Shown here: piece by piece, positions 7,431-12,726 of the stretch | Numbering within the stretch: the first letter of the stretch is position 1 | How the letters are laid out: each line of letters starts with the position of its first letter | Origin: Lachnospiraceae bacterium | GTDB lineage: Bacteria; Bacillota_A; Clostridia; Lachnospirales; Lachnospiraceae | Length of the DNA stretch: 12,786 bases | Reading direction: 5' to 3' | NCBI GenBank assembly: GCA_017416505.1 | Contig: JAFQCI010000047.1 | Span: 1 to 12,786 of the forward strand | Notes under the pieces: model-generated | Seen by the model: only the letters and a program-made list of their open reading frames with translations | Told to the model about the DNA's origin: nothing | Database searches by the model: none | Translations under genes and position numbers: made by a program

Positions 7431-7646
7431 TAATGGTTGGTCTTTGTCTGAAGGTACATACTGTACAATATCTTCTATCTTACAATTAAAAATACGACAC
7501 AAATCATTCAGTGTAGTAGTATTCATCGGTTTATTCTTACGAAGCTTATCAATAATCGCACTAGAAATATGGTGCGTATTAATTAATGAATATGTAGTTT
7601 CATTTGATTTTTTTAGTGTATCCCAAAATGGACTATAATCTATCAC
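7428..7646 (-). CDS. Small Cro/C1-type HTH regulator
   Basis: 72-residue DNA-binding protein of the small XRE type (HTH_26/YozG-like). Seen: an initial M/V-I-D-Y-x-P-F-W, then LKKSNETTYSLI and an I-x-KLRKNKPMNTTTLNDLC recognition-helix region, ending in IFNCKIEDIVQYV, the usual end of this fold. I start it at GTG 7646 because AGGAAGGTGG (7654–7663, − strand) sits 7–10 bases upstream and homologues begin with M-I-x-Y. An upstream ATG at 7706 would add 20 atypical residues, lies in the palindromic operator and has no ribosome binding site. Divergent from the lipoprotein gene, convergent with the NACHT gene. Likely represses its own promoter and possibly the lipoprotein promoter. Confidence 0.82.
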   Translation of the reverse strand: MIDYSPFWDTLKKSNETTYSLINTHHISSAIIDKLRKNKPMNTTTLNDLCRIFNCKIEDIVQYVPSDKDQPL

Positions 7647-7691
7647 ATCAATACCACCTTCCTGTTTATATATTGTATGGTATGATGTAGC

Positions 7692-7727
7692 TTTATACTT
7701 GACCATGGTCAGTAAAATGACTATAAT
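7692..7727 (+). promoter_or_regulatory. Divergent promoters sharing a 12-bp palindromic operator
   Basis: On the + strand, TTGACC (7699–7704), 17 bases, TATAAT (7722–7727), reading into the lipoprotein gene. On the − strand, a TATAAA (7697–7692) with weak TCATTT 17 bases behind it (7720–7715), reading into the HTH gene. TGACCATGGTCA (7700–7711) is a perfect 12-bp palindrome. It covers the + strand −35 and lies in the − strand spacer, as expected for an operator bound by the HTH dimer. Confidence 0.65.
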
Positions 7728-7762
7728 TAAGACAATTATTAATTATTGTAGGAGGAAGTATG

Positions 7763-8782
7763 ATGAAAAGATGTGGATTAGGCTTTATAGTGATTATGTT
7801 GGTAATATCAATGTTAGTAGGCTGTGGTAATGATGAAGAACAAGTAGCTGCAACAGAGGTTACATTATCGCAGGATGATTTTGTAAACAAGGATTATTAT
7901 GATATATGGGATATATTAGAAATGGATGGATTTACAAATATTGATACGATAGCATTAGACGATTTGTATTCAGCAGAAGAGGAGCAAGAAGGTCTTGTTA
8001 GTAAAGTAACAATAAATGGAAGTGAGGAATATAAAACAGGAAATGTTTATATGTCTGATGCTGAAATCATGATTTATTATCACAACATCAAAATGGTATG
8101 TCCGCCATTTTCTTTTGATGAAAGAGATGAGACTCAATTATATGACAATGTTAAGGAACAATTTGAGTCTGTTGGATTTACTAATATAAAATGTGAGCCA
8201 ATATATGACCTTATATTTGGTTGGCTGACAGAAGATGGAGAAATCGAATCTGTTACCATTGGGGGAAGTGAAGAGTTTGATGAATATGATTCTTATGCAT
8301 TTGATACAGAAGTACTGATTACATATCATACCTTCCTAGAAGAGGAAAATGATAGCGAACAAGATAATAAGGAAACAGGGGCGGAAAGTGAGATTGTAAC
8401 AGAACAAAATGAAATATTAACAGTAGAGAATTGTTCAGAATTAGCTAATATTTTATCAATGAAAGGTGAATTAGAAACAGCATATAAAGAATTTGCAGAA
8501 AAATATGAAGGTAGAATAATTGCATTTGAAGGAAGAGTTGATTATTTAACAAATCATGGAGATTATAAGACTAGATATGATGTGTTGCTAAGTGCAGGAG
8601 ATTATGACCCTGACCATCAAATTGGACCTTCATTTAAATTTGAAGATGTAAATACATATGATATGGATTTAGAGACTGACATATATGTAGGTAAGAATGT
8701 ATATATTATAGCAGTAGTTGAGGAATTTGATATGAATAGTGGATTATTCTATCTTGATCCAGTATCGGTATCTAATAGATAG
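7763..8782 (+). CDS. Lipoprotein with duplicated domain and DUF4839-like C-terminus
   Basis: Predicted membrane-anchored extracellular lipoprotein. Numbering from the tandem ATG at 7760: signal peptide KRCGLGFIVIMLVISMLVGC with lipobox LVGC and lipidated C22. Residues ~36–113 and ~117–194 are two diverged copies of one domain. Each has GFTNI (57–61; 139–143), then VTI-GSEE (83–90; 165–172), then an I-YH strand end (104–108; 187–190), resembling the PASTA-like repeats of Firmicutes surface proteins. An acidic linker (195–220) leads to a C-terminal domain (~221–340: NHGDYKTRYDVL, DPDHQIGPSFKFEDV, LFYLDPVSV) that I recall as DUF4839-like. The ribosome binding site AGGAGG (7750–7755) is 7 bases from ATG 7763 and 4 from ATG 7760, so 7763 is preferred. 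No terminator before 8960. Function unknown. Confidence 0.85.
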   Translation: MKRCGLGFIVIMLVISMLVGCGNDEEQVAATEVTLSQDDFVNKDYYDIWDILEMDGFTNIDTIALDDLYSAEEEQEGLVSKVTINGSEEYKTGNVYMSDAEIMIYYHNIKMVCPPFSFDERDETQLYDNVKEQFESVGFTNIKCEPIYDLIFGWLTEDGEIESVTIGGSEEFDEYDSYAFDTEVLITYHTFLEEENDSEQDNKETGAESEIVTEQNEILTVENCSELANILSMKGELETAYKEFAEKYEGRIIAFEGRVDYLTNHGDYKTRYDVLLSAGDYDPDHQIGPSFKFEDVNTYDMDLETDIYVGKNVYIIAVVEEFDMNSGLFYLDPVSVSNR

Positions 8783-8890
8783 CTGATATATAAGGTGGAT
8801 TAAATAGATGGATGATATTATTGTTTTAATAGGTAATTGCGATAAAAAGAATAGAAAATGGAATCTTATGTTATTCAATGCAAATAGAGG

Positions 8891-8918
8891 TTGTAAACCC
8901 CAAATAATTTGTTATAAT
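8891..8918 (+). promoter_or_regulatory. Promoter for the small antitoxin RNA
   Basis: TTGTAA (8891–8896), 16 bases, consensus TATAAT (8913–8918). RNA would begin near 8925. No gene with a ribosome binding site follows, but a strong terminator lies about 80 bases on, as expected for a small RNA. Confidence 0.6.
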
Positions 8919-8930
8919 ATAACTATAAAA

Positions 8931-8955
8931 GGCAATCGCCACAGAGTGGTTGACC
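8931..8955 (+). repeat. Left arm of toxin–antitoxin inverted repeat
   Basis: GGCAATCG-CC-ACAG-A-GTGGTTGACC. Its reverse complement recurs at 9130–9156 with 22 matched bases and one small length difference. It lies at the 5' end of the predicted + strand RNA. Confidence 0.85.
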
Positions 8956-8961
8956 GAGTTA

Positions 8962-9009
8962 GAAAAAAGAAAACCTTCCCTGACCCGCCAAAGTACAGGG
9001 AAGGTTTTT
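8962..9009. terminator. Strong bidirectional terminator of the toxin–antitoxin pair
   Basis: Perfect 13-bp stem AAAACCTTCCCTG (8970–8982) with CAGGGAAGGTTTT (8996–9008), and a 13-base loop. T5 follows on the + strand and TTTTCTTTTTT on the − strand. It ends both the small RNA and the toxin mRNA. Confidence 0.92.
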
Positions 9010-9012
9010 ATG

Positions 9013-9099
9013 TTATTGACAAATCAAATAAATGAAAGTCAGTAACGCTAAGAGGAACATGCCAAAAGACATTAGGTCTTTAAAGTCAAATTTCTTCAT
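9013..9099 (-). CDS. Type I holin-like toxin, 28 residues
   Basis: Small hydrophobic peptide with a charged N-terminus (MKKFDFKDLM) and one membrane helix (SFGMFLLALLTFIYLICQ). This is the layout of the putative holin-like/Fst-like type I toxins of Firmicutes, which damage or depolarise the membrane. GGAGG (9112–9108 on the − strand) is 8 bases before ATG 9099; an in-frame ATG at 9105 is too close to it. The stop is TAA 9015–9013, next to the strong terminator. Supporting context: extended −10 promoter, hairpin over the ribosome binding site, convergent small RNA. Too short for standard gene callers. Toxicity is inferred from family resemblance. Confidence 0.82.
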   Translation of the reverse strand: MKKFDFKDLMSFGMFLLALLTFIYLICQ

Positions 9100-9107
9100 A
9101 AGCATCA

Positions 9108-9131
9108 CCTCCATTCTATGTAGAATGAAGG
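9108..9131 (-). promoter_or_regulatory. Hairpin sequestering the toxin ribosome binding site
   Basis: In the toxin mRNA, CCUUCAUUCU (9131–9122) pairs with AGAAUGGAGG (9117–9108) over 10 positions, one of them G·U, around an ACAU loop. All of GGAGG is buried. Such structures keep type I toxin mRNAs poorly translated. Confidence 0.8.
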
Positions 9132-9156
9132 TCAACCACCCTGTAACACGATTGCC
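9130..9156 (-). repeat. Right arm of toxin–antitoxin inverted repeat
   Basis: On the − strand GGCAATCG-TGTT-ACAG-G-GTGGTTGACC, matching the left arm at 8931–8955. It begins almost exactly at the predicted toxin mRNA 5' end (about 9158) and runs into the hairpin that hides the ribosome binding site. Confidence 0.85.
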
Positions 9157-9164
9157 AGAACTTC

Positions 9165-9193
9165 GTTATACCATGCATATAGATACTGTGCAA
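9165..9193 (-). promoter_or_regulatory. Toxin promoter, extended −10
   Basis: On the − strand, TTGCAC (9193–9188), 17 bases, TATAAC (9170–9165), with TGG directly before the −10. Transcription would begin near 9158. Confidence 0.7.
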
Positions 9194-9333
9194 TTCTTTT
9201 CCCAAAAGTGTCAAAAAGTTTGTGTGGTTTGTGTAAATTCTAGCTATCAATTTTGTACAACATAGATAATTTTTAAATTTAAAATTTATGATGGATCAGG
9301 TAGATATGAACTAAATAGTAGGAGGTGCAAAAA

Positions 9334-9621
9334 TTGAAAAGTAAGCAAATGAATCTTAAACCAGAATTACTAGCCAAATGCGGATTCTACTGTGGCACAT
9401 GTCCTACATATATAAATGGAAACTGTAATGGCTGTATAGAAGAACACATGGAAGGTGACTGTTTCACACGAGATTGCGTAATTGAGAAAGGGCTAGATGC
9501 ATGCGGTCAATGTGAGAAATTCCCATGTGATACAATTATATCGAAACCACATACTACAGTTTTAGACCCAGAGTGGTTAAAGTGGAAAAAACAATCGGAT
9601 ACGAATAGAGATTATATCTAA
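9334..9621 (+). CDS. Cys-rich DUF3795-family protein
   Basis: 95-residue protein matching the DUF3795 pattern: KCGFYCGTCPTYINGNCNGC followed by GDCFTRDCVIEKGLDACGQCEKFPCD, with eleven cysteines in about 55 residues, probably a zinc- or metal-binding fold. Function of the family is not known. I start at TTG 9334 because AGGAGG (9320–9325) is 8 bases upstream; the in-frame GTG at 9325 overlaps the ribosome binding site itself. ATG at 9349 is a third option without a good site. C-terminal ending PEWLKWKKQSDTNRDYI looks complete. Stands alone on the + strand within the AT-rich block. No convincing promoter is visible. Confidence 0.8.
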   Translation: MKSKQMNLKPELLAKCGFYCGTCPTYINGNCNGCIEEHMEGDCFTRDCVIEKGLDACGQCEKFPCDTIISKPHTTVLDPEWLKWKKQSDTNRDYI

Positions 9622-9648
9622 TGTTCTAAAAAGACTATAGTGATTCAC

Positions 9649-9695
9649 ACAACCTGCAGTGTTGTACTAAAATTTTTTGCAGCATTGTGGGTTGT
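9649..9695 (+). other. 18-bp RNA stem-loop rich in G·U pairs
   Basis: In + strand RNA, 9649–9666 pairs with 9678–9695 over all 18 positions, six of them G·U, with an 11-base loop (CUAAAAUUUUU). The complementary strand would have six A·C mismatches, so the structure is specific to + strand RNA. It begins 27 bases after the DUF3795 stop. No proper T run follows, so it may be a weak terminator or an mRNA 3' stabiliser. Confidence 0.55.
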
Positions 9696-9747
9696 CTTAA
9701 TATATAAAATAATATATAATTCGTATATAAGATTTTATTCTTTTTCT

Positions 9748-9784
9748 ACTTGGTCTTGGCGTTCGCCATACAATCCCAAGTTTT
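9748..9784 (+). terminator. Possible weak terminator or leader hairpin
   Basis: Outer stem ACTTGG/CCAAGT (9748–9753 with 9776–9781) and inner stem TGGC-GTTC-GCCA (9757–9768), followed by TTTT then AATAAT. It ends 25 bases before the next start codon, so it could stop upstream transcripts or act as a leader structure of the gene at 9809. Confidence 0.4.
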
Positions 9785-9808
9785 AATAATTAAATAGCGA
9801 GGTATACG

Positions 9809-10027
9809 ATGATAAGTATCAATTCAAAAGATGAACTAATAAAAATAAGGATTATAATTGAATGTGATGCACCGAATTCGAATGATGAAGTTGGATATAG
9901 ATATGCGTATATTGGAAATGAGATTATAATAGATGGGGAGTTAGTTGGAGTACGAATTTCAATAAAAAAGAAAGTAAGTTCAAATCAGTTCTGGATACAT
10001 AATATCGATGAATATAAAAAACTTTGA
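9809..10027 (+). CDS. Hypothetical 72-residue protein
   Basis: Not recognised. A GAGG ribosome binding site (9799–9802) lies 6 bases before the ATG. Its stop codon lies inside the left arm of a terminator-like hairpin. Both fit a real gene. The protein is soluble-looking with alternating hydrophobic and charged residues (IRIIIECD, EIIIDGELVGVRISIKKKV, FWIHNIDEYKKL), suggesting a small mostly β-strand fold. No Cys pairs, no membrane segment. It may be a fragment of a larger family. Confidence 0.55.
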   Translation: MISINSKDELIKIRIIIECDAPNSNDEVGYRYAYIGNEIIIDGELVGVRISIKKKVSSNQFWIHNIDEYKKL

Positions 10028-10077
10028 GTTGCTCAGTCCATCCCAAAAGACGATCTTAAAAGAGACTCAAAGTTTTC
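10018..10077. terminator. Long-loop terminator after the 72-residue gene
   Basis: Perfect 12-bp stem AAAACTTTGAGT (10018–10029) with ACTCAAAGTTTT (10065–10076). The loop is long (35 bases). T runs flank it on both strands, so it could work both ways, though the loop length is unusual. Confidence 0.5.
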
Positions 10078-10116
10078 TGTAATCTACAAATATCATAACT
10101 TAAATGCGGTGTCAAG

Positions 10117-10212
10117 TTCTTAGAATGGGTGAGTGGAGGTTGCGTAAAATTCAGTGAAAAATTTACGCATCTTTATAGTTTGTAGGGGAATAAGGTTGTG
10201 CATTTCTAAGAA
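10117..10212. other. Nested inverted repeats in a gene-free stretch
   Basis: TTCTTAGAA (10117–10125) and TTCTAAGAA (10204–10212) are perfect 9-bp partners that enclose a second perfect stem, TGCGTAAA (10141–10148) with TTTACGCA (10162–10169). The inner hairpin is followed by TCTTTATAG and could be a weak terminator. The 10028–10354 gap otherwise holds the hairpin at its left edge, the promoter at 10196–10224 and a 124-base leader. No gene is seen in it. Confidence 0.4.
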
Positions 10213-10224
10213 GCATTTTATAAT
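10196..10224 (+). promoter_or_regulatory. Promoter of the membrane protein gene
   Basis: TTGTGC (10196–10201), 17 bases, consensus TATAAT (10219–10224). RNA would start near 10231, leaving a leader of about 124 bases. Confidence 0.65.
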
Positions 10225-10354
10225 ATAAGGCACGAGATGAAACTATTTTCCACAATGTTAAACTCAAGTGCGCAGTTTCCACTCCAAATTGGTGGTGTGA
10301 ATAGTGTTATCATAAAAGCGATTAGAAATAATAAATCAATGTAAAGGAGAAAAA

Positions 10355-10858
10355 ATGGTAAAAATTCTTTTGGTTTTAACAACCATAGAAGCAGAGAGTG
10401 CTATAAATCAATTTATATCGTTTTGCAATAGCAACCAAGGATTCTTATCTGCAATATTTTCAGCCTGTTCATTATTGGTAAGTGTCGTGGCGATAGTATT
10501 AACTTTTTATAATTCTGTTTTGCCTTATAAAAAAAGATTAGAATGTACAGGGTGTTTATATGAAAAAGATGGAAAGATTATAGGGACAGTAGATATTGTA
10601 AATTGCGGAAATAGAGCAATAATGATAAAAGAAATTAATATTTTTAGAAATCAGTCTCGACTACATGTTGGATGTAGAATGAAATCACATATATTTCGTT
10701 TAATGCCAGGTGTTATGAAAACAGCACACATAAGAATTTACGATGAAGAAGAATTAATTAAGGAAAATATTATGGATGTTAATCCTTTTATCTACATTGA
10801 AATTGTGGATACAGAAAATAAACATTATAGATTTAAAAATCATTTTGCGGTTGGCTAA
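10355..10858 (+). CDS. Hypothetical single-helix membrane protein
   Basis: 167 residues, family not recognised. Residues ~29–52 (GFLSAIFSACSLLVSVVAIVLTF) form one transmembrane helix. The following YKKRLEC suggests that the C-terminal domain lies in the cytoplasm by the positive-inside rule. Residues ~61–167 alternate short hydrophobic strands (IIGTVDIVNCGNRAIMIKEI, FIYIEIVDTENKHYRF), compatible with a β-sandwich. A good ribosome binding site (AAAGGAG, 10343–10349) and a consensus promoter support a real gene. It resembles the anonymous one-helix proteins common in accessory islands. A link to the NACHT gene is not shown. Confidence 0.72.
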   Translation: MVKILLVLTTIEAESAINQFISFCNSNQGFLSAIFSACSLLVSVVAIVLTFYNSVLPYKKRLECTGCLYEKDGKIIGTVDIVNCGNRAIMIKEINIFRNQSRLHVGCRMKSHIFRLMPGVMKTAHIRIYDEEELIKENIMDVNPFIYIEIVDTENKHYRFKNHFAVG

Positions 10859-10989
10859 ATATAATACACAAGTTTGAATGCTAAAAACACTAAAGAAAAA
10901 GGAATTTTGCAGTGTGGATAATAGAGTATATGGAAGCAAATAGGATTTAGGAGAAAACAATGTGTCTATTATTTATGTATCAATAACAG

Positions 10990-11018
10990 TTGTACAATTT
11001 CCATTTCTCCCGTATAAT
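10990..11018 (+). promoter_or_regulatory. Promoter of the cupin–deaminase operon
   Basis: TTGTAC (10990–10995), 17 bases, consensus TATAAT (11013–11018), with a start point near 11025 and a leader of about 18 bases. Confidence 0.8.
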
Positions 11019-11042
11019 TGAACCAGAACAAAAAGGAGACAA

Positions 11043-11393
11043 ATGACTATGAAATCAACCAAAAACCAAACCTGGATATACAATAATGACATCGATTTAG
11101 AAGCCTGTGGCGAGGGAATTGCGAGAAAAATTCTTGCGTACAGTGAAGACTTGATGTGCGTAGAGAATCATTTTGAAACAGGTGCAGCAGGTGCGATGCA
11201 TCATCATCCACATACTCAGATTACTTATGTGGTTTCAGGAAAATTTGAGTTTACCATTGGAGAAGAAGTGAAGGAAGTAGAAGCAGGCGATAGTATGCTT
11301 CAGTTAAGCGATATTGTGCATGGATGCAAGTGTGTGGAAAAAGGAATTATTTTAGACATATTTACACCGATGAGAAAAGATTTCGTAGAATAG
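11043..11393 (+). CDS. Small cupin-domain protein
   Basis: 116-residue single-domain cupin (Cupin_2 type). Motif 1 is GAMHHHPHTQITYVVSG (50–66), with H55 and H57 as metal ligands. The position usually held by Glu is Gln (Q59). Motif 2 is GDSMLQLSDIVHG (82–94), with H93. The substrate cannot be deduced; relatives include sugar-binding and pectin-degradation-associated proteins. The ribosome binding site AGGAG (11034–11038) is 4 bases from ATG 11043 and 10 from the in-frame ATG 11049, so the start is uncertain by two residues. It is followed 14 bases later by the deaminase gene, probably as one operon. Confidence 0.88.
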   Translation: MTMKSTKNQTWIYNNDIDLEACGEGIARKILAYSEDLMCVENHFETGAAGAMHHHPHTQITYVVSGKFEFTIGEEVKEVEAGDSMLQLSDIVHGCKCVEKGIILDIFTPMRKDFVE

Positions 11394-11407
11394 AGAGGAA
11401 CGAAAAG

Positions 11408-11914
11408 ATGGAAAAGCGAAGAGAAAATGTATTAGACTGGGATTCCACCTTTATGGGAATTGCGAAGTTAATCGCGATGCGAAGCAAAGATCCGAATACA
11501 CAGGTTGGTGCAGTTATTGTGGCGAAGGATAAACGAATCCTTAGCTTGGGCTACAATGGTTTGCCAGCGGGAATGTCCGATGATGAGAATGTATGGAATC
11601 GTGAAGGCGATGATGAGCTTACGTTAAAATATACATATGTTTGTCATGCAGAAGAAAATGCAATTCTCAATTATAGAGGGGATTTCACATTGTTGAGTGA
11701 TGCTACGATTTATGTTTCGTTATTCCCATGCAACAACTGTGCGAAAATGATTGCCCAGAGTGGAATCAAAGAGGTTGTTTATGAGTCAGATAAATATGGT
11801 GGAACACCACTGAATGTTGCTTCTAAGAAGATTTTGAATGCAGCAGGTGTAAAGTGTCGTCGTATGGATAAGGTTGTTGATGTGGCGGTGTCTTTTTCGG
11901 AACTTGGAGATTAG
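11408..11914 (+). CDS. dCMP deaminase family protein
   Basis: Zinc-dependent deaminase of the ComEB/dCMP deaminase type, which converts dCMP to dUMP for thymidylate synthesis. 168 residues with the zinc site HAE (80–82, H80 ligand and E82 proton shuttle) and PCNNC (107–111, C108 and C111). The substrate-side segments SKDPNTQVGAVIV (26–38) and GYNGLPAG (48–55) are typical of dCMP deaminases. ATG 11408 is chosen because GAGAGGA (11393–11399) precedes it by 8 bases. The open frame extends further left into the cupin gene but without a ribosome binding site. No terminator is seen before the next promoter. Confidence 0.93.
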   Translation: MEKRRENVLDWDSTFMGIAKLIAMRSKDPNTQVGAVIVAKDKRILSLGYNGLPAGMSDDENVWNREGDDELTLKYTYVCHAEENAILNYRGDFTLLSDATIYVSLFPCNNCAKMIAQSGIKEVVYESDKYGGTPLNVASKKILNAAGVKCRRMDKVVDVAVSFSELGD

Positions 11915-11957
11915 AGGCTAAAAAGGGGGAAGATTTTATAAAGCATAGAAAAAGAGT

Positions 11958-11985
11958 TTTACAATGCGGAATTTTCTGATATAAT
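11958..11985 (+). promoter_or_regulatory. Promoter of the cytidylate kinase-like gene
   Basis: TTTACA (11958–11963), 16 bases, TATAAT (11980–11985), with TGA directly before it as an extended −10. A second overlapping TATAAT follows at 11985–11990. Confidence 0.75.
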
Positions 11986-12036
11986 ATAATCAAATAAAAG
12001 AATTGACTGACAATTTAAGGAGAAGGGGGTTGCATT

Positions 12037-12666
12037 ATGGGAAGAAAGATTATTACAATTAGCCGTCAAACGGGTAGTGGTGGACATGAGATTGCAGAGC
12101 TCTTGGCAGAGAAATTGAATATTCCATTACATGATAGAAATGTTGTTGAAGAAGCTAGAAAAGAGCTGGAATTGGAAAATGTAGACGAAGTGGATGAGAA
12201 GTTAGTGGTTGACCATCTTGCGAAGTTTGCAAAAGGGTATCATGCGATATTCGGAAAAGGTAAATTGTATCACATGATGGATCACTCTAAAGATGATGAA
12301 CCTACGATTAGCGAGAAGTTGTATGAGACAGAGGCTAAGATTATAAAGAATCTAGCAGGGATGGGACCTTGTATTTTCGTAGGACGTTGTGCAGATTATG
12401 TTTTGAAAGATCGTGATGATGTACTGAGTGTGTTTATTACGGCGGAAGAAGAACAGCGTGTACAGCGTATGATGGATAGACGTGAGATGACACATGAAAG
12501 AGCGGTAAATGCCATCGAATTTGCAGATAGAGACCGTGCGAAATACTATCAGGCATATACGAAACAGAAATGGGGCGTTCCAGAAACCTATGACATTACC
12601 TTAAGTTCAACGGCTTTAGGACTAGATGGTGTAGTAGAGATTCTGGCAAAATTATACGAGGGATAG
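12037..12666 (+). CDS. Cytidylate kinase-like family protein
   Basis: P-loop nucleotide kinase-like protein of the Cytidylate_kin2 group; 209 residues. ITISRQTGSGGHEIAELLAE (6–25) is the family's modified P-loop: GSGGHEIA replaces the classical GxxGxGK[ST] and lacks its Lys. Further features are PLHDRNVVEEA (30–40), CIFVGRCADYVL (112–123) and the Arg-rich lid segment RVQRMMDRREM (141–151). The substrate is unproven; many Clostridia have one of these besides a true CMP kinase. AAGGAGAAGGGGG (12017–12029) is a strong ribosome binding region. It has its own promoter and terminator. Upstream lies dCMP deaminase, so pyrimidine nucleotide metabolism is a reasonable theme, but they are separate transcription units. 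Confidence 0.88.
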   Translation: MGRKIITISRQTGSGGHEIAELLAEKLNIPLHDRNVVEEARKELELENVDEVDEKLVVDHLAKFAKGYHAIFGKGKLYHMMDHSKDDEPTISEKLYETEAKIIKNLAGMGPCIFVGRCADYVLKDRDDVLSVFITAEEEQRVQRMMDRREMTHERAVNAIEFADRDRAKYYQAYTKQKWGVPETYDITLSSTALGLDGVVEILAKLYEG

Positions 12667-12691
12667 TGATATTACATAAGATAATATACAG

Positions 12692-12726
12692 GCTGTCGCA
12701 AATTTAGATTTGCGACAGCTTTTTCT
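12692..12726 (+). terminator. Strong intrinsic terminator
   Basis: Perfect 12-bp stem GCTGTCGCAAAT (12692–12703) with ATTTGCGACAGC (12708–12719), a 4-base loop and TTTTTCTT. It ends the cytidylate kinase-like gene. Confidence 0.92.

Larger units (their letters stand above)
8925..9009 (+). ncRNA. Putative type I antitoxin RNA
   Basis: Predicted RNA of about 85 bases, convergent with the toxin gene and ending in the shared terminator 8970–9009. It overlaps the toxin mRNA only in that terminator. Its 5' segment (8931–8955) nearly equals the 5' leader of the toxin mRNA because both come from an inverted repeat. The segment GGUUGACC, present in both RNAs, can pair with a second copy of itself over all 8 positions (two G·U), so a loop–loop contact is possible. 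The layout (small convergent RNA, shared bidirectional terminator) resembles the Fst/par type I family. Boundaries and function are inferred. Confidence 0.55.

Noticed and set aside
7351..7638. 95-residue + strand frame overlapping the end of the NACHT gene
   Set aside because: It lies opposite the HTH gene, whose sequence and ribosome binding site are convincing, and it crosses the bidirectional terminator.
8808..9035. 75-residue open frame on the + strand after the lipoprotein, with AAGGTGG nine bases upstream
   Set aside because: It reads through the antitoxin RNA and the shared bidirectional terminator, and its C-terminal half is the terminator in translation. The N-terminal part could be a remnant, but I cannot support a gene.
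9271..9284. 14-bp perfect palindrome TTTTAAATTTAAAA before the DUF3795 gene
   Set aside because: Low-complexity A/T sequence in an AT-rich gap; palindromes of this kind arise easily by chance.
10960..10986. Eight-codon open frame with GGAG in front (MCLLFMYQ), before the cupin operon
   Set aside because: It lies upstream of the mapped-looking promoter at 10990–11018, so it is not in the cupin leader, and no regulatory pattern is visible.
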